Of a stretch of 64,000 bases of DNA, positions 18,266 through 26,891 are shown one piece after another. Source of the stretch: Micromonospora rhizosphaerae (lineage in GTDB: Bacteria > Actinomycetota > Actinomycetes > Mycobacteriales > Micromonosporaceae); assembly GCF_900091465.1 (NCBI RefSeq), contig NZ_FMHV01000002.1:6510001-6574000 (forward strand). The letters run 5' to 3'. The notes beneath the pieces are model-generated. The model worked only from the letters and a program-made list of their open reading frames with translations. It did not search any database and was not told where the DNA came from. Made by a program: the position numbers and the translations under genes. How positions within the stretch are numbered: position 1 is the stretch's first letter; each line of letters begins with the position of its first letter.

Positions 18266-20203
18266 TTAGGGGCGCGGAAACGGCTCCACTGTCAAGCCGA
18301 GCTCCCGCATCCGAGCGACGTACGTCCCGTAGCGGCGTCGGGCCTCGCCATGGCGGCCCTGGCCCTCCAGACACCGCGCCAGCCCCAGGTCCCCCTCCGC
18401 GTTCCACGGGTCGCACTCGAGGACGCGGCGCCAGTGTTCGGCGGCCGACGCCGGGTCACCGGCCTTTTCGGCGATTTTGGCGAGCGCCCGGGTCGCGCAC
18501 AGGTACGCGTCGCGGGCCTCCTCCCGCAGCGAGTTGCTCCAGTCGTCGTACACGTTCTCCTCGAGAAAATCACCGTCGTACGCGGACTGGGCCCGGGCCA
18601 GCACGGGCAGGGCGGACGCGCCATCGCCGGCGTGCAGCAGCGCAAGCCCACGCCGGGCCTCGGCGAGGAACTCCTCGACGTCGACGCGCAGGTGGGTCAG
18701 GTCGACCCGCAGCGAGTCCCGGTCGCTCACGAGGTAGTGCTGCGGGTCGTGGCGCTTGCCCGGGTCGAGGACCGCCCGGACGGTGGAGACGGCGACGGCG
18801 AGCCGGTTGCCGAGGCGGCCGGGGTCCTCGTCGGGCCAGAGCACGTCCATCAGGAAGTCGCGGGGGGTCGACCGGCCGCGCCGGGCGACGAGGACCTTCA
18901 GCAGGTCCCGCGCCTTCTTCGACTGCCAGGCCGAGTTCGTCAACGGCTCGCCGTCGCGCAGGACACGAAGACCGCCCAGGGTGCGGACCCGTACGCCGTC
19001 CGCCGGTCGGCGGAGTTCGGCGTGATCGGCGCCCGCGGGTGGCGGCGCGGGATCGTCCGTGCTCCCGGTGGGCCGACCGTGGACCAGCCGCCAGGCCAGT
19101 CGGCGGGAGCGGGTCAGGATCGCCTGAAGGGCCGCGGCGACCACCGCGGTCGCGACGACGGCGAGCAGCACATCGGAGTCGGTGCTCCGCCCCACCGCCG
19201 CGCCGACACCGACCACGAAGGCCAGGTACACCGCGGTGGCGAAGCTCCCCAGCAGAGCAACCAGCACCGTGCGACGGATCACCGCGTCGATGTCCCACAA
19301 TCTGTACCGCAGCACCGCCACCCCGACGGCCAACGGCAGACCCACGAGCGGCAACAGGTTGAGGTTGCCGACCAGCCACCCGGGCGCTCCCGCGGCGGAC
19401 AGCGCCGACGCCGCGATACTGGCGGCCACGAGCACAGCCACCGCGTACGCCATCCACTTCATCTGCTGGCGAGCGACACCGCGGGCGGACCGGAACCGGA
19501 TCGCGAAGGCGAGCGCCGAGCCGAAGAACGCAGCCGAGCCGAGCACCTGACCGCCAGCCTCGACCGCCAAAAACGACGGGCGGCTGCCGACACCGAACGG
19601 GTTCGACACGTCCGGAGCGCTGACCATCGGGCCTGGCGTCAACGCCTCGGTCACGACGATGAGCGCCCCCGCGACAAGGCTCGCCCAGGCGACCGGGCGC
19701 CACCGGGGTGTGGGCAGGTGTCCATCGGGAATTAGCAGCATCAGGAAGGTCGCCGGTGCGGTCGGCAGGACCCAGGCGACCTCCAGGACCCAGGCCGCCG
19801 CGACCCCACCGGGCAAGGCCGGCTTCGCATAGATCGAATAGCCGGCGTAGCCGGCGGTCGCGAGCACCGCCGGCCACAACAGCGCCTCGGCGAGCAGGAG
19901 CCAGCCGACCGGGTTGCCCGGCAGCCGGAGGGAGACGAGCACCCCGACGCCGGCGAAGGACAGCAGCGCGGCCAGGAACACCGCGTCCTCGACGCCTACC
20001 TCCGCCGAGAGCGAATCCGGCACCTTGTCCGAGCCCGGCAACAGACCGAGCACGACCGTCGCACCCATCAGGACAAGCGACACGGCGGCAATCGACCAGG
20101 GCAGGATGCGCGTTGCACGGTGAAGCGGCGCGACAGTGGCGACCTGCGCCGTCGCGGACCGTAGCTGAGCGGTTCGCCGCATTCTCGCCTGCCGGGCTCG
20201 CAT
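18266..20203 (-). CDS. Membrane-anchored BTAD (AfsR/SARP-type) transcriptional regulator
   Basis: About 645 residues. The first 370 or so contain some ten membrane helices in the pattern found at the N-terminus of actinobacterial sensor kinases, including the ARQQMKWMAYA and LRYRLWDIDAVIRRTVLVA stretches. The C-terminal 250 residues contain a winged-helix DNA-binding domain of the Trans_reg_C kind (VRVRTLGGLRVLRDGEPL, SKKARDLLKVLVARRGR, LWPDEDPGRLGNRLAVAVS) followed by a BTAD helical domain. There is no kinase, ATPase or NB-ARC domain. It is therefore a one-piece membrane sensor and DNA-binding protein. The start is uncertain: ATG at 20203, ATG at 20182, or a GTG at 20416 that would add a low-complexity leader. 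Confidence 0.85.
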   Translation of the reverse strand: MRARQARMRRTAQLRSATAQVATVAPLHRATRILPWSIAAVSLVLMGATVVLGLLPGSDKVPDSLSAEVGVEDAVFLAALLSFAGVGVLVSLRLPGNPVGWLLLAEALLWPAVLATAGYAGYSIYAKPALPGGVAAAWVLEVAWVLPTAPATFLMLLIPDGHLPTPRWRPVAWASLVAGALIVVTEALTPGPMVSAPDVSNPFGVGSRPSFLAVEAGGQVLGSAAFFGSALAFAIRFRSARGVARQQMKWMAYAVAVLVAASIAASALSAAGAPGWLVGNLNLLPLVGLPLAVGVAVLRYRLWDIDAVIRRTVLVALLGSFATAVYLAFVVGVGAAVGRSTDSDVLLAVVATAVVAAALQAILTRSRRLAWRLVHGRPTGSTDDPAPPPAGADHAELRRPADGVRVRTLGGLRVLRDGEPLTNSAWQSKKARDLLKVLVARRGRSTPRDFLMDVLWPDEDPGRLGNRLAVAVSTVRAVLDPGKRHDPQHYLVSDRDSLRVDLTHLRVDVEEFLAEARRGLALLHAGDGASALPVLARAQSAYDGDFLEENVYDDWSNSLREEARDAYLCATRALAKIAEKAGDPASAAEHWRRVLECDPWNAEGDLGLARCLEGQGRHGEARRRYGTYVARMRELGLTVEPFPRP

Positions 20204-20521
20204 GGCTGACGACGTCTGGCTAGAGGATCCAGCACGCGCCACTCGCCCGCCATCAGATCGTCCGGAAGAGGACAAGAGGGCCCTCCGCCCGGGTCGCCGG
20301 CCTGCATTGCAGGGCGGGGACGTGGTGGTCTCCCGGCCCCGCACGATGCGTCGTCGTCGAACCCGTTCTGAATCGTCTACGTCATCAGGTTCGTAGCGCC
20401 AGATGGCCACCCGCACCCGCCGCCGCCCCGTCCGGGCCGGCCAAAGCGCGGCCGGCGGGCGCGGCTGGCGAGCACGGCCGCCAGGGGCCGGCCGGAGACG
20501 GCCAGGCCCCCGGGGCAGTGA

Positions 20522-21532
20522 TCAGTCCCGGTTGCTGCTGAACGCCGCGTCGAAGGCAGCCGCCGGGGCGTCGAAGGCGAGCCGGCGGACGAACTGGAGC
20601 GCCTCGGGCGCGCCGACCAGCCGGTCCATGCCGGCGTCCTCCCACTCGATCGAGATCGGGCCGGTGTAGCCGATCGCGTTCAACGCCCGGAAGCAGTCCT
20701 CCCAGGGCACGTCCCCGTGGCCGGTGGAGACGAAGTCCCAGCCGCGGCGCAGGTCCGCCCAGGGCAGGTGGGAGGAGAGCCGGCCGCGCCGACCGTCGCC
20801 GGTGCGTACCTTGGCGTCCTTGCAGTCGACGTGGTAGATCCGGTCGGCGAAGTCGAAGATGAAGTTGACCGGGTCCAGCTCCTGCCAGACGAAGTGCGAC
20901 GGGTCCCAGTTCAGCCCGAACGCGGGCCGGTTACCGATCGCCTCCAGCGTCCGCTTGGTGGTCCAGTAGTCGTACGCGATCTCACTGGGGTGCACCTCGT
21001 GGGCGAAGCGGACCCCCACCTCGTCGAAGACGTCGAGGATCGGGTTCCACCGGTCGGCGAAGTCCTGGTAGCCGCGTTCGATCATCGACGGTGGCACCGG
21101 CGGGAACATCGCCAGGGTGTGCCAGATCGAGGAGCCGGTGAAGCCGACCACCGTCTTGACGCCCAGCTTCGCCGCCGCCCGGGCGGTGTCCTTCATCTCC
21201 TCGGCGGCGCGCTGGCGTACCCCCTCGGGCTCGCCCTCGCCCCAGATGCGCGCCGGCAGAATGTCCCGGTGCCGCTCGTCGATCGGGTGATCGCAGACCG
21301 CCTGGCCGACCAGGTGGTTGGAGATGGCGAAGACCTGCAGGTTGTGCTTGGCCAGGGTCGCCCGCTTCCGGTCGACGTACGACTCGTCGGCCAGGGCCTT
21401 GTCGACCTCGAAGTGGTCGCCCCAGCAGGCGATCTCCAGACCGTCGTAGCCCCACTCGGCGGCGAGCCGGCAGACCTCGTCGAACGGCAGATCGGCCCAC
21501 TGGCCGGTGAAGAGCGTGATGGGTCGCGCCAT
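20522..21532 (-). CDS. TIM-barrel sugar phosphate isomerase/epimerase
   Basis: A 336-residue cytoplasmic protein of the AP-endonuclease-2/xylose-isomerase-like superfamily. Metal-site segments appear in the expected order: [22 protein letters not shown] and SIEWED. The ATG follows AGGGGAGAAGGACA. Such proteins commonly work with Gfo/Idh/MocA dehydrogenases on sugars or inositols; the one at 30181 and the ThuA locus at 5845 are the nearest partners, but no operon link is visible. The gene stands alone between the BTAD regulator and the ebo-like operon, with a 204-bp gap downstream of the latter. Confidence 0.88.
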   Translation of the reverse strand: MARPITLFTGQWADLPFDEVCRLAAEWGYDGLEIACWGDHFEVDKALADESYVDRKRATLAKHNLQVFAISNHLVGQAVCDHPIDERHRDILPARIWGEGEPEGVRQRAAEEMKDTARAAAKLGVKTVVGFTGSSIWHTLAMFPPVPPSMIERGYQDFADRWNPILDVFDEVGVRFAHEVHPSEIAYDYWTTKRTLEAIGNRPAFGLNWDPSHFVWQELDPVNFIFDFADRIYHVDCKDAKVRTGDGRRGRLSSHLPWADLRRGWDFVSTGHGDVPWEDCFRALNAIGYTGPISIEWEDAGMDRLVGAPEALQFVRRLAFDAPAAAFDAAFSSNRD

Positions 21533-21736
21533 TGTCCTTCTCCCCTGTCGTGATGGGGGATTCCGTAGCGGACCGGGGCGAGGGCGACCGGGTGCGGGCG
21601 GCCACGGCGGAGCACCGGTGGGCGCGGTCGCGCCTGGGCCCGACGGGTTGCGCCTCCCGTCGGGTCACCGGCCACCTCGCGGTCGCCGCCCTCACTCTAG
21701 GGCCGTCTTGACCGGCGCGGAAGAGGCGGCCCGTGG

Positions 21737-22804
21737 TCAGTGGCGGCGGCGCACCGCGCGGGCGGCGAGGTCCGCGAGCGCCGCCCGGGCCGGCTCCGCC
21801 AGGGGTACCCGCGCCAGCGCGGCCCGGGCCTCGTCGGCGCGTACCCGGATCATCCGCTCCACCCGGTCCCGGGCGCCGGTCGCCTCGATGATCTCCCGCA
21901 GCTCGGCGGCGCCCGCCGCGTCCAACTCGGGGTTGCCGAAGAGGGCCCGCAGTCGCCGGGACTGGGCGGCGTCGGTGGCGGCCCGGGTCAGCGCCATCAG
22001 CACCGTCGGCTTGCCCTCGCGCAGGTCGTCCAGATTCGACTTGCCGGTGACCGCGGGGTCGCCGAAGACTCCCAGCACGTCGTCGCGGAGCTGAAAGGCG
22101 TCGCCGAGCGGGTCGCCGAACTCGGCCAGCGCGTCGACCACGGCCGGGTCCGCGCCGGCCAGGGCGGCCCCGATCTGCACCGGACGGGTCACCGTGTACC
22201 GCGCCGCCTTCATCCGGATCACGGTCAACGCGGTGGCCACCGAGCCGTCGCCGACCCCGGAGACCAGGTCAAGGTACTCCCCCGCGATCACCTCGGCGCG
22301 CATCAGCGCGAAGACCCGGTACCCCCGGCGCAGCTGCTCGGTGTCCAGCCCGCACCCGTGGAACATCTGGTCCGACCAGGCGGCGCAGAGGTCCCCGCAG
22401 AGCAGGGCGGCGTTGCGCCCGTACGCCTCGGGGTCGCCGCGCCAGGACGACCCGGCGTGCAGGTCGGCGAAGAGGCGGTGCACCGACGGCTCGCCCCGGC
22501 GGCGGTCGCTGCGGTCCACGATGTCGTCGTGGATGAGGGCGAAGGCGTGGAAGAGTTCCAGCGCGGCCGCCGCGACCACGATCGGGGCACCGTCCGGGCC
22601 GCCGGCGCCCCGCCAACCCCAGTAGCAGAAGAGGGGCCGCAGCCGCTTGCCACTGGCGAGGACGAACCGGTGCAGGACCGCGAGGACGGCCCCCGGCGCG
22701 CCGTCCGACCGACCCGAATCCTGCCGATGGAGGAACGCGGCGAGCTCAGCGTCGAAGCGCCCCCGCAGCGGGGTCGGGTCGGTCGGTACGACGGTCAGGG
22801 TCAC
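21737..22804 (-). CDS. Polyprenyl diphosphate synthase (geranylgeranyl type), last gene of the ebo-like operon
   Basis: A 355-residue trans-prenyl transferase with the first aspartate-rich motif DDIVD at 93-97, the preceding FxHAFALIH chain-length region, the basic GKRLRPLF motif (52-59) and a second motif QLRDDVLG. It condenses isopentenyl diphosphate onto allylic diphosphates to give C15-C20 or longer chains; the exact length cannot be read. The start is a GTG at 22804 that overlaps the upstream phosphatase stop as GTGA. As the last gene of the operon it may supply the prenyl donor for the UbiA-type enzyme encoded at 27944. Confidence 0.9.
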   Translation of the reverse strand: MTLTVVPTDPTPLRGRFDAELAAFLHRQDSGRSDGAPGAVLAVLHRFVLASGKRLRPLFCYWGWRGAGGPDGAPIVVAAAALELFHAFALIHDDIVDRSDRRRGEPSVHRLFADLHAGSSWRGDPEAYGRNAALLCGDLCAAWSDQMFHGCGLDTEQLRRGYRVFALMRAEVIAGEYLDLVSGVGDGSVATALTVIRMKAARYTVTRPVQIGAALAGADPAVVDALAEFGDPLGDAFQLRDDVLGVFGDPAVTGKSNLDDLREGKPTVLMALTRAATDAAQSRRLRALFGNPELDAAGAAELREIIEATGARDRVERMIRVRADEARAALARVPLAEPARAALADLAARAVRRRH

Positions 22805-24195
22805 GGCGCCTCCCGGGCCAGTCCGGCGAGCTGGAGCAGCAGGGCCTTCACATCGGTCGCGGCCACCTGGTCCCGGGCGGCGGACGGGTCCGAACAGAGC
22901 AGCACCGGCCCGTCCGCCGGGTCGGCGGGCAACCGGCCGTGCGAGCCGCGGACCGCGCGGGCACCGGCGTCCAGTCCGACCGCGCTCATCAGGTAGCGCA
23001 TGCCGAGCTTCTTGCGGGCCAGGGCGACCGCCGCCCGGCGCTTCGCCGCACCCGGTGCGGCCGGGTCGAAGAAGAGCTCGGCCGGGTCGTACCCGGGCTT
23101 GCGGTGGATCTCGACCAGCCGGGCGAAGTCGGGCGCGTGGGCGTCGTCCAGCCAGTAGTAGTAGGTGAACCAGGCGTCCGGCTCGGCCACCAGCACCAGC
23201 TCGCCGGAGCGCGGGTGGGCCAGCCCGTACCCGGCCTGGCCATCGGCGTCCAGCACCTCGGCCACCCCGGGCAGCCCGGCGCAGAGCTTCGCCACCGCCG
23301 GCACGTCGGCCGGGTCCCGGACGTAGACGTGCGCCACCTGGTGGTCGGCGACCGCGAAGGCCCGGGACGTCCACGGGTCGAGGTACTCCATCCCGTCCTG
23401 CGTGTAGACCCGGAGCAGCCCCTCGGCGCGCAGCAGGCGGTTGACGTCCACCGGCCGGGACACGTCGGTGATGCCGTACTCCGACAGCGCCACCACGGTC
23501 GCGTCCCGGTCGCGGGCCGCGTCCAGCAGCGGCCCGAGCACCGCGTCCAGTTCCGCCGCAGCGGCGGCGGCCTGCGGCGAGGAGGGGCCGAAGCGCTGCA
23601 GGTCGTAGTCGAGGTGCGGCACGTAGACCAGGGTGAGGTCCGGCGCCTGGTCGGCCAGGATCCGCTCGGCGGCCCGGCAGATCCACCGCGACGAGGGCAG
23701 CCCGGCCCCCGGCCCCCAGTAGGTGAACAGCGGGAAGGTGCCGAGCGCGTCGGTGAGCGTGTCGTGCAGCTCCGGCGGATCCGTGTAGCAGTCGGGTTCC
23801 TTGCGGCCGTCCGCGTAGTAGACCGGGCGAGGGGTCACGGTCCAGTCCACGTCCGCGCCCATCGCGTACCACCAGCAGACGTTGGCCACCCGGTAGCCGG
23901 GTTCGACCCGGCGGGCCGCCTGCCAGAGCTTCTCCCCGCCGACCAGGGCGTTGTGCTGTCGCCAGAGCAGCACCTCGCCGAGATCCCGGAAGTACCAGCC
24001 GTTGCCGACGATCCCGTGCCCGGAGGGCAGCTCACCGGTGAGGAAGGTGGACTGCACCGAGCAGGTCACGGCGGGCAGCACGGTGCCCAGCTCGGCGGTG
24101 AAGCCGGCGTCGGCGACCGCGCGCAGCCGGGGCATGTGCGCGAGCAGCCGCGGGGTCAGCCCCACCACGTCCAGCACCACAAGACGGCGGCTCAT
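22801..24195 (-). CDS. Alkaline phosphatase-fold phosphodiesterase/pyrophosphatase (EboF-like)
   Basis: A 464-residue protein of the nucleotide pyrophosphatase/phosphodiesterase branch of the alkaline phosphatase superfamily. Metal and nucleophile regions are D9 (VLDVVG), T44 (PAVTCSVQST), YVPHLDYDLQ, LSEYGITDV and VADHQVAHVYV. No signal peptide is present, unlike many secreted relatives. The family member in cyanobacterial ebo clusters is EboF. The ATG overlaps the EboE stop as ATGA and the stop overlaps the prenyl synthase start. A role in removing phosphate from an intermediate, or in splitting a diphosphate bond, is inference. Confidence 0.87.
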   Translation of the reverse strand: MSRRLVVLDVVGLTPRLLAHMPRLRAVADAGFTAELGTVLPAVTCSVQSTFLTGELPSGHGIVGNGWYFRDLGEVLLWRQHNALVGGEKLWQAARRVEPGYRVANVCWWYAMGADVDWTVTPRPVYYADGRKEPDCYTDPPELHDTLTDALGTFPLFTYWGPGAGLPSSRWICRAAERILADQAPDLTLVYVPHLDYDLQRFGPSSPQAAAAAAELDAVLGPLLDAARDRDATVVALSEYGITDVSRPVDVNRLLRAEGLLRVYTQDGMEYLDPWTSRAFAVADHQVAHVYVRDPADVPAVAKLCAGLPGVAEVLDADGQAGYGLAHPRSGELVLVAEPDAWFTYYYWLDDAHAPDFARLVEIHRKPGYDPAELFFDPAAPGAAKRRAAVALARKKLGMRYLMSAVGLDAGARAVRGSHGRLPADPADGPVLLCSDPSAARDQVAATDVKALLLQLAGLAREAP

Positions 24196-25385
24196 CGCGG
24201 TACCCCCGTTCCGATCGGAGTCGCCGGCGCGAGGCCGACCGAGACCAGCTCGTCGCGGGCAAACGCCAGCTCGGCGGCGATCCCGGCGGCCAGCTCCGCG
24301 TCCGTGCGCGGCCGCCGCGCCGCCGGCAGCACCCCCCAGGTGTACGTCTCGACGTCGAGGTGGTCGCAGCCGGCGGCCGGCCCGGCGAAGAGCCCGGCGA
24401 GGGCGCCCCGCAGCACCGGCAGGGTGGAGGTCAGCGGCGGCTCGGGCGGCGCGTGCAGCGGCACGTGGTAGTGCACCCGCCACGGCCCGGGCAGCCGCGC
24501 GTCGAGGGCGGCGTCCAGGTCGTCGGCGGCGTACGCCGGGTCGGCCGGGTCGGCGGCGTGCGCGCAGCCGGCGGCCCGGGTCTGGTGCAGGAAGCGCGGC
24601 TCGACCCAGCGGCGCAGCGCCGCCGTTGCCTCGGCCGGAGCCTCGATGGCCGCGGAGACCTGCACCTTCACCACCGGTAGTCCGGCCGCCCGCAGCCGGC
24701 CCAGCGCCTCGACCGGCTCCTCCCAGGCGCACGCCAGGTGCGCCAGGTCGAGGCAGACCCCGAGCCGGTCAGTATCCATGGCAGACAATATCGCACTCGC
24801 CTGTCCCGTGGACTCCACAATGCACCCCGGTTCCGGCTCGAAGCCGACCCGGATCGTCCGGCCGGTCTCCCGCTCGACGGCGGCGAGTCCGGCCGCCAGC
24901 TCGGCCAGCCGCCGCCGGGCCGCCGCGGCCCGGTCGGCGTCCCACGGCTGCCGCCAGGCCAGCGGCAGGGTGGAGACCGAGCCCCGGGCCGCGTCGTCGG
25001 GGAGCAGGTCGGCCAGCACCCGGGCCAGGTCCAGGGTGTACGCCAGCCGGTCCCGGGTGGTCCAGTCCGGGTGGTAGACCGCGCCCTTGACCACCGGCGA
25101 CTGGAACGACGCGTACGGGAAGCCGTTGAGGGTGACCACCTCCAGCCCGCGTACCGCCAGCTCGCGGCGGAGCCGTCGGCGCAACTCCGGGTCGGCGGCA
25201 AGTTCGGCGGCGACCGGCGCGGCCAGCCAGAGTCCCAGCCCGAGCAGGTCGGCCCCGAGCGCCCGCCGGACCGGCACGGCGTAGGTGTCGAGCTGGGCGA
25301 GGATGCCGGCCAGGTCCTCGGCCGGGTGGACGTTCGTGCAGTAGCCGAGGTGCACGGTGGTGCCGTCGGCGTGCCGAAGCCGCAT
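24192..25385 (-). CDS. eboE: Metabolite traffic protein EboE-like, TIM barrel
   Basis: A 397-residue protein of the xylose-isomerase-like superfamily. The start MRLRHADGTTVHLGYCTNVHPAEDL and the following YCTNVHP motif are hallmarks of EboE. Putative metal residues are in GFEPEPGCIVES, CLDLAHLACAWEEP and LDVETYTWG. It shares the EPEPG and LDxxH motifs with the other TIM-barrel protein of this operon (26892), so the two are paralogues. EboE is required with the other Ebo proteins for movement of a secondary-metabolite precursor to the periplasm in cyanobacteria; the reaction is unknown. The ATG overlaps the stop of the TatD-like gene as TGATG. Confidence 0.85.
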   Translation of the reverse strand: MRLRHADGTTVHLGYCTNVHPAEDLAGILAQLDTYAVPVRRALGADLLGLGLWLAAPVAAELAADPELRRRLRRELAVRGLEVVTLNGFPYASFQSPVVKGAVYHPDWTTRDRLAYTLDLARVLADLLPDDAARGSVSTLPLAWRQPWDADRAAAARRRLAELAAGLAAVERETGRTIRVGFEPEPGCIVESTGQASAILSAMDTDRLGVCLDLAHLACAWEEPVEALGRLRAAGLPVVKVQVSAAIEAPAEATAALRRWVEPRFLHQTRAAGCAHAADPADPAYAADDLDAALDARLPGPWRVHYHVPLHAPPEPPLTSTLPVLRGALAGLFAGPAAGCDHLDVETYTWGVLPAARRPRTDAELAAGIAAELAFARDELVSVGLAPATPIGTGVPR

Positions 25386-26236
25386 CAGCTCCCCCCGCGC
25401 AGGATCGAGTTGCCGGCGAAGGTCGGGGCGAGTTCGTCCAGGTCGGTCAGGTCCAGCCGCCCCGACTGGCCGTAGAACTCCACCGGGTTGCGCCAGAGCA
25501 CCCGGTCGACGTCGTCGTCGGTGAACCCGGCGAGCAGCATCGCCTCGCCGGTGGCCCGGGTGAGCAGCGGGTCGGAGCGCCCCCAGTCGGCCGCCGAGTT
25601 GACCAGCATCCGCTCGGTCCCGTACGCCCGCAGGATCTCCACCATCCGCGGCGGGGACATCTTGGTGTCCGGGTAGATGGAGAAGCCGAGCCAGCAGCCG
25701 GTGTCCCGGACCAGCTTCACGGTCACCTCGTTGAGGTGGTCGACCAGCACCCGCCCCGGCTCGATGCCGGACTCGGCGACCACCGCCAGGCTGCGCTCGA
25801 CGCCGCGCGCCTTGTCCCGGTGCGGGGTGTGCACGAGGGCCGGCAGGTCGTGGGCGACCGCCAGCGCGAGCTGGCCGGCGAAGGCGGCGTCCTCGGCCGG
25901 CGTCATCGAGTCGTAGCCGATCTCGCCGACCGCCACCACGCCGTCCTTGTCCAGGTAGCGCGGGAGCCGGTCGAGCACGGGGTGGCAGCGCGGGTCGTTC
26001 GCCTCCTTCGGGTTCAGCGCGATGGTGGCGTGGTGGCGGACGCCGAACTGCCCGGCCCGGAACGGCTCCCAGCCGATCAGCGAGTCGAAGTAGTCCACGA
26101 AGGAGCCGACGCTGGTGCGGGGCTGCCCCAGCCAGAACGCCGGCTCCACCACCGCGCGTACCCCGGCGGCGGCCATCCGCTCGTAGTCGTCGGTGGTCCG
26201 CGAGGTCATGTGGATGTGCGGGTCGAAGATGCGCAT
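25385..26236 (-). CDS. TatD-family metal-dependent hydrolase (EboB-like)
   Basis: A 283-residue amidohydrolase-fold protein. Metal ligands are visible in order: DPHIHM (H7, H9), VAVGEIGYD, ALVHTPHRD, VLVDHLNE and the final NSAADWGRSD. It is related to TatD nucleases but matches the group found in ebo clusters, where the substrate is unknown. The start overlaps the EboA stop and the stop overlaps the EboE start, both as TGATG, so equal amounts are expected. The frame extends upstream in poor sequence within eboA; the ATG at 26236 is preferred for the coupling. Confidence 0.87.
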   Translation of the reverse strand: MRIFDPHIHMTSRTTDDYERMAAAGVRAVVEPAFWLGQPRTSVGSFVDYFDSLIGWEPFRAGQFGVRHHATIALNPKEANDPRCHPVLDRLPRYLDKDGVVAVGEIGYDSMTPAEDAAFAGQLALAVAHDLPALVHTPHRDKARGVERSLAVVAESGIEPGRVLVDHLNEVTVKLVRDTGCWLGFSIYPDTKMSPPRMVEILRAYGTERMLVNSAADWGRSDPLLTRATGEAMLLAGFTDDDVDRVLWRNPVEFYGQSGRLDLTDLDELAPTFAGNSILRGGS

Positions 26237-26859
26237 CACGCCTCCCTGGCGCTGGTCAGGTCCGAGCCGGCAGCGAGCCGGTCGAGCAGTTCGGTGGCGT
26301 CGGCGGGCATCGTCCGGCCGGCCGCGTGCCGTTCGGCCGCGAGCGCGGCCAGCATCGCCGCCAGTTCCCCGTCGGCGCGGACTTCGAGGTCGTCGACCAC
26401 GGCCAGCGGCACGCCGGTGAAGACGCACTTGAGCACCGCCTGCCGCCAGGCGGGCTGCTCGAGGTGGCGAGCGTACGGGCCGAGGGCCGCGGCGATGAGC
26501 CGGGTGTCGTTGGCGCGGATGGCGTCGTGCAGCAGCGGGACGCAGGCCGCGCCGATCGGCAGCAGCGGCAGGGCCCGCAGCACCGCCCGCCTCTCGGCGG
26601 CGTCGCCGTGCCGGTAGAGGGTGTCCGCCGTCGTCGCCGCGCAGTCGGCGGGGAGGGCGGTGAGCAGCAGCGCCCGGGCCGCCTCGTCAGTCGTCCAGCC
26701 CGGCGGATCGGGCAGCGGCGCCCGCCCGCAGCGCCGCCCGGCGGCGGCGAAGAGCCGGTCGATCGCCGTGGGCTCGGTCGCCACGCGGCGCAGGGCCGCG
26801 TCCAGCCACTGCGGATCGGGTACGCCCCGCAGCGCGGCGCGCAGTCGGTCGGGTGTCAT
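26236..26859 (-). CDS. eboA: EboA domain protein
   Basis: A 207-residue, mostly helical protein with the EboA pattern: a repeated helical region, RAVLRALPLLP, and then the conserved C-terminal part NDTRLIAAALGPYARHLEQPAWRQAVLKCVFTG (given here only as a landmark at residues 120-150). It contains no known catalytic site and no membrane helix. EboA is the defining member of ebo clusters and its function is not known. A GGGGAGAC ribosome binding site precedes the ATG at 26859. The gap of 32 bases to the upstream gene is next to a hairpin repeat, the only break in the chain of overlaps in this operon. Confidence 0.85.
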   Translation of the reverse strand: MTPDRLRAALRGVPDPQWLDAALRRVATEPTAIDRLFAAAGRRCGRAPLPDPPGWTTDEAARALLLTALPADCAATTADTLYRHGDAAERRAVLRALPLLPIGAACVPLLHDAIRANDTRLIAAALGPYARHLEQPAWRQAVLKCVFTGVPLAVVDDLEVRADGELAAMLAALAAERHAAGRTMPADATELLDRLAAGSDLTSAREA

Positions 26860-26891
26860 GCCGTCTCCCCTCTGAGCCGGGTGGAAGATGC

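Noticed and set aside
17095..20416. Active type VII secretion locus
   Set aside because: Only a broken mycosin-like tail is present; there is no EccB, EccC, EccD, EccE, PE/PPE or EsxAB-like gene nearby.
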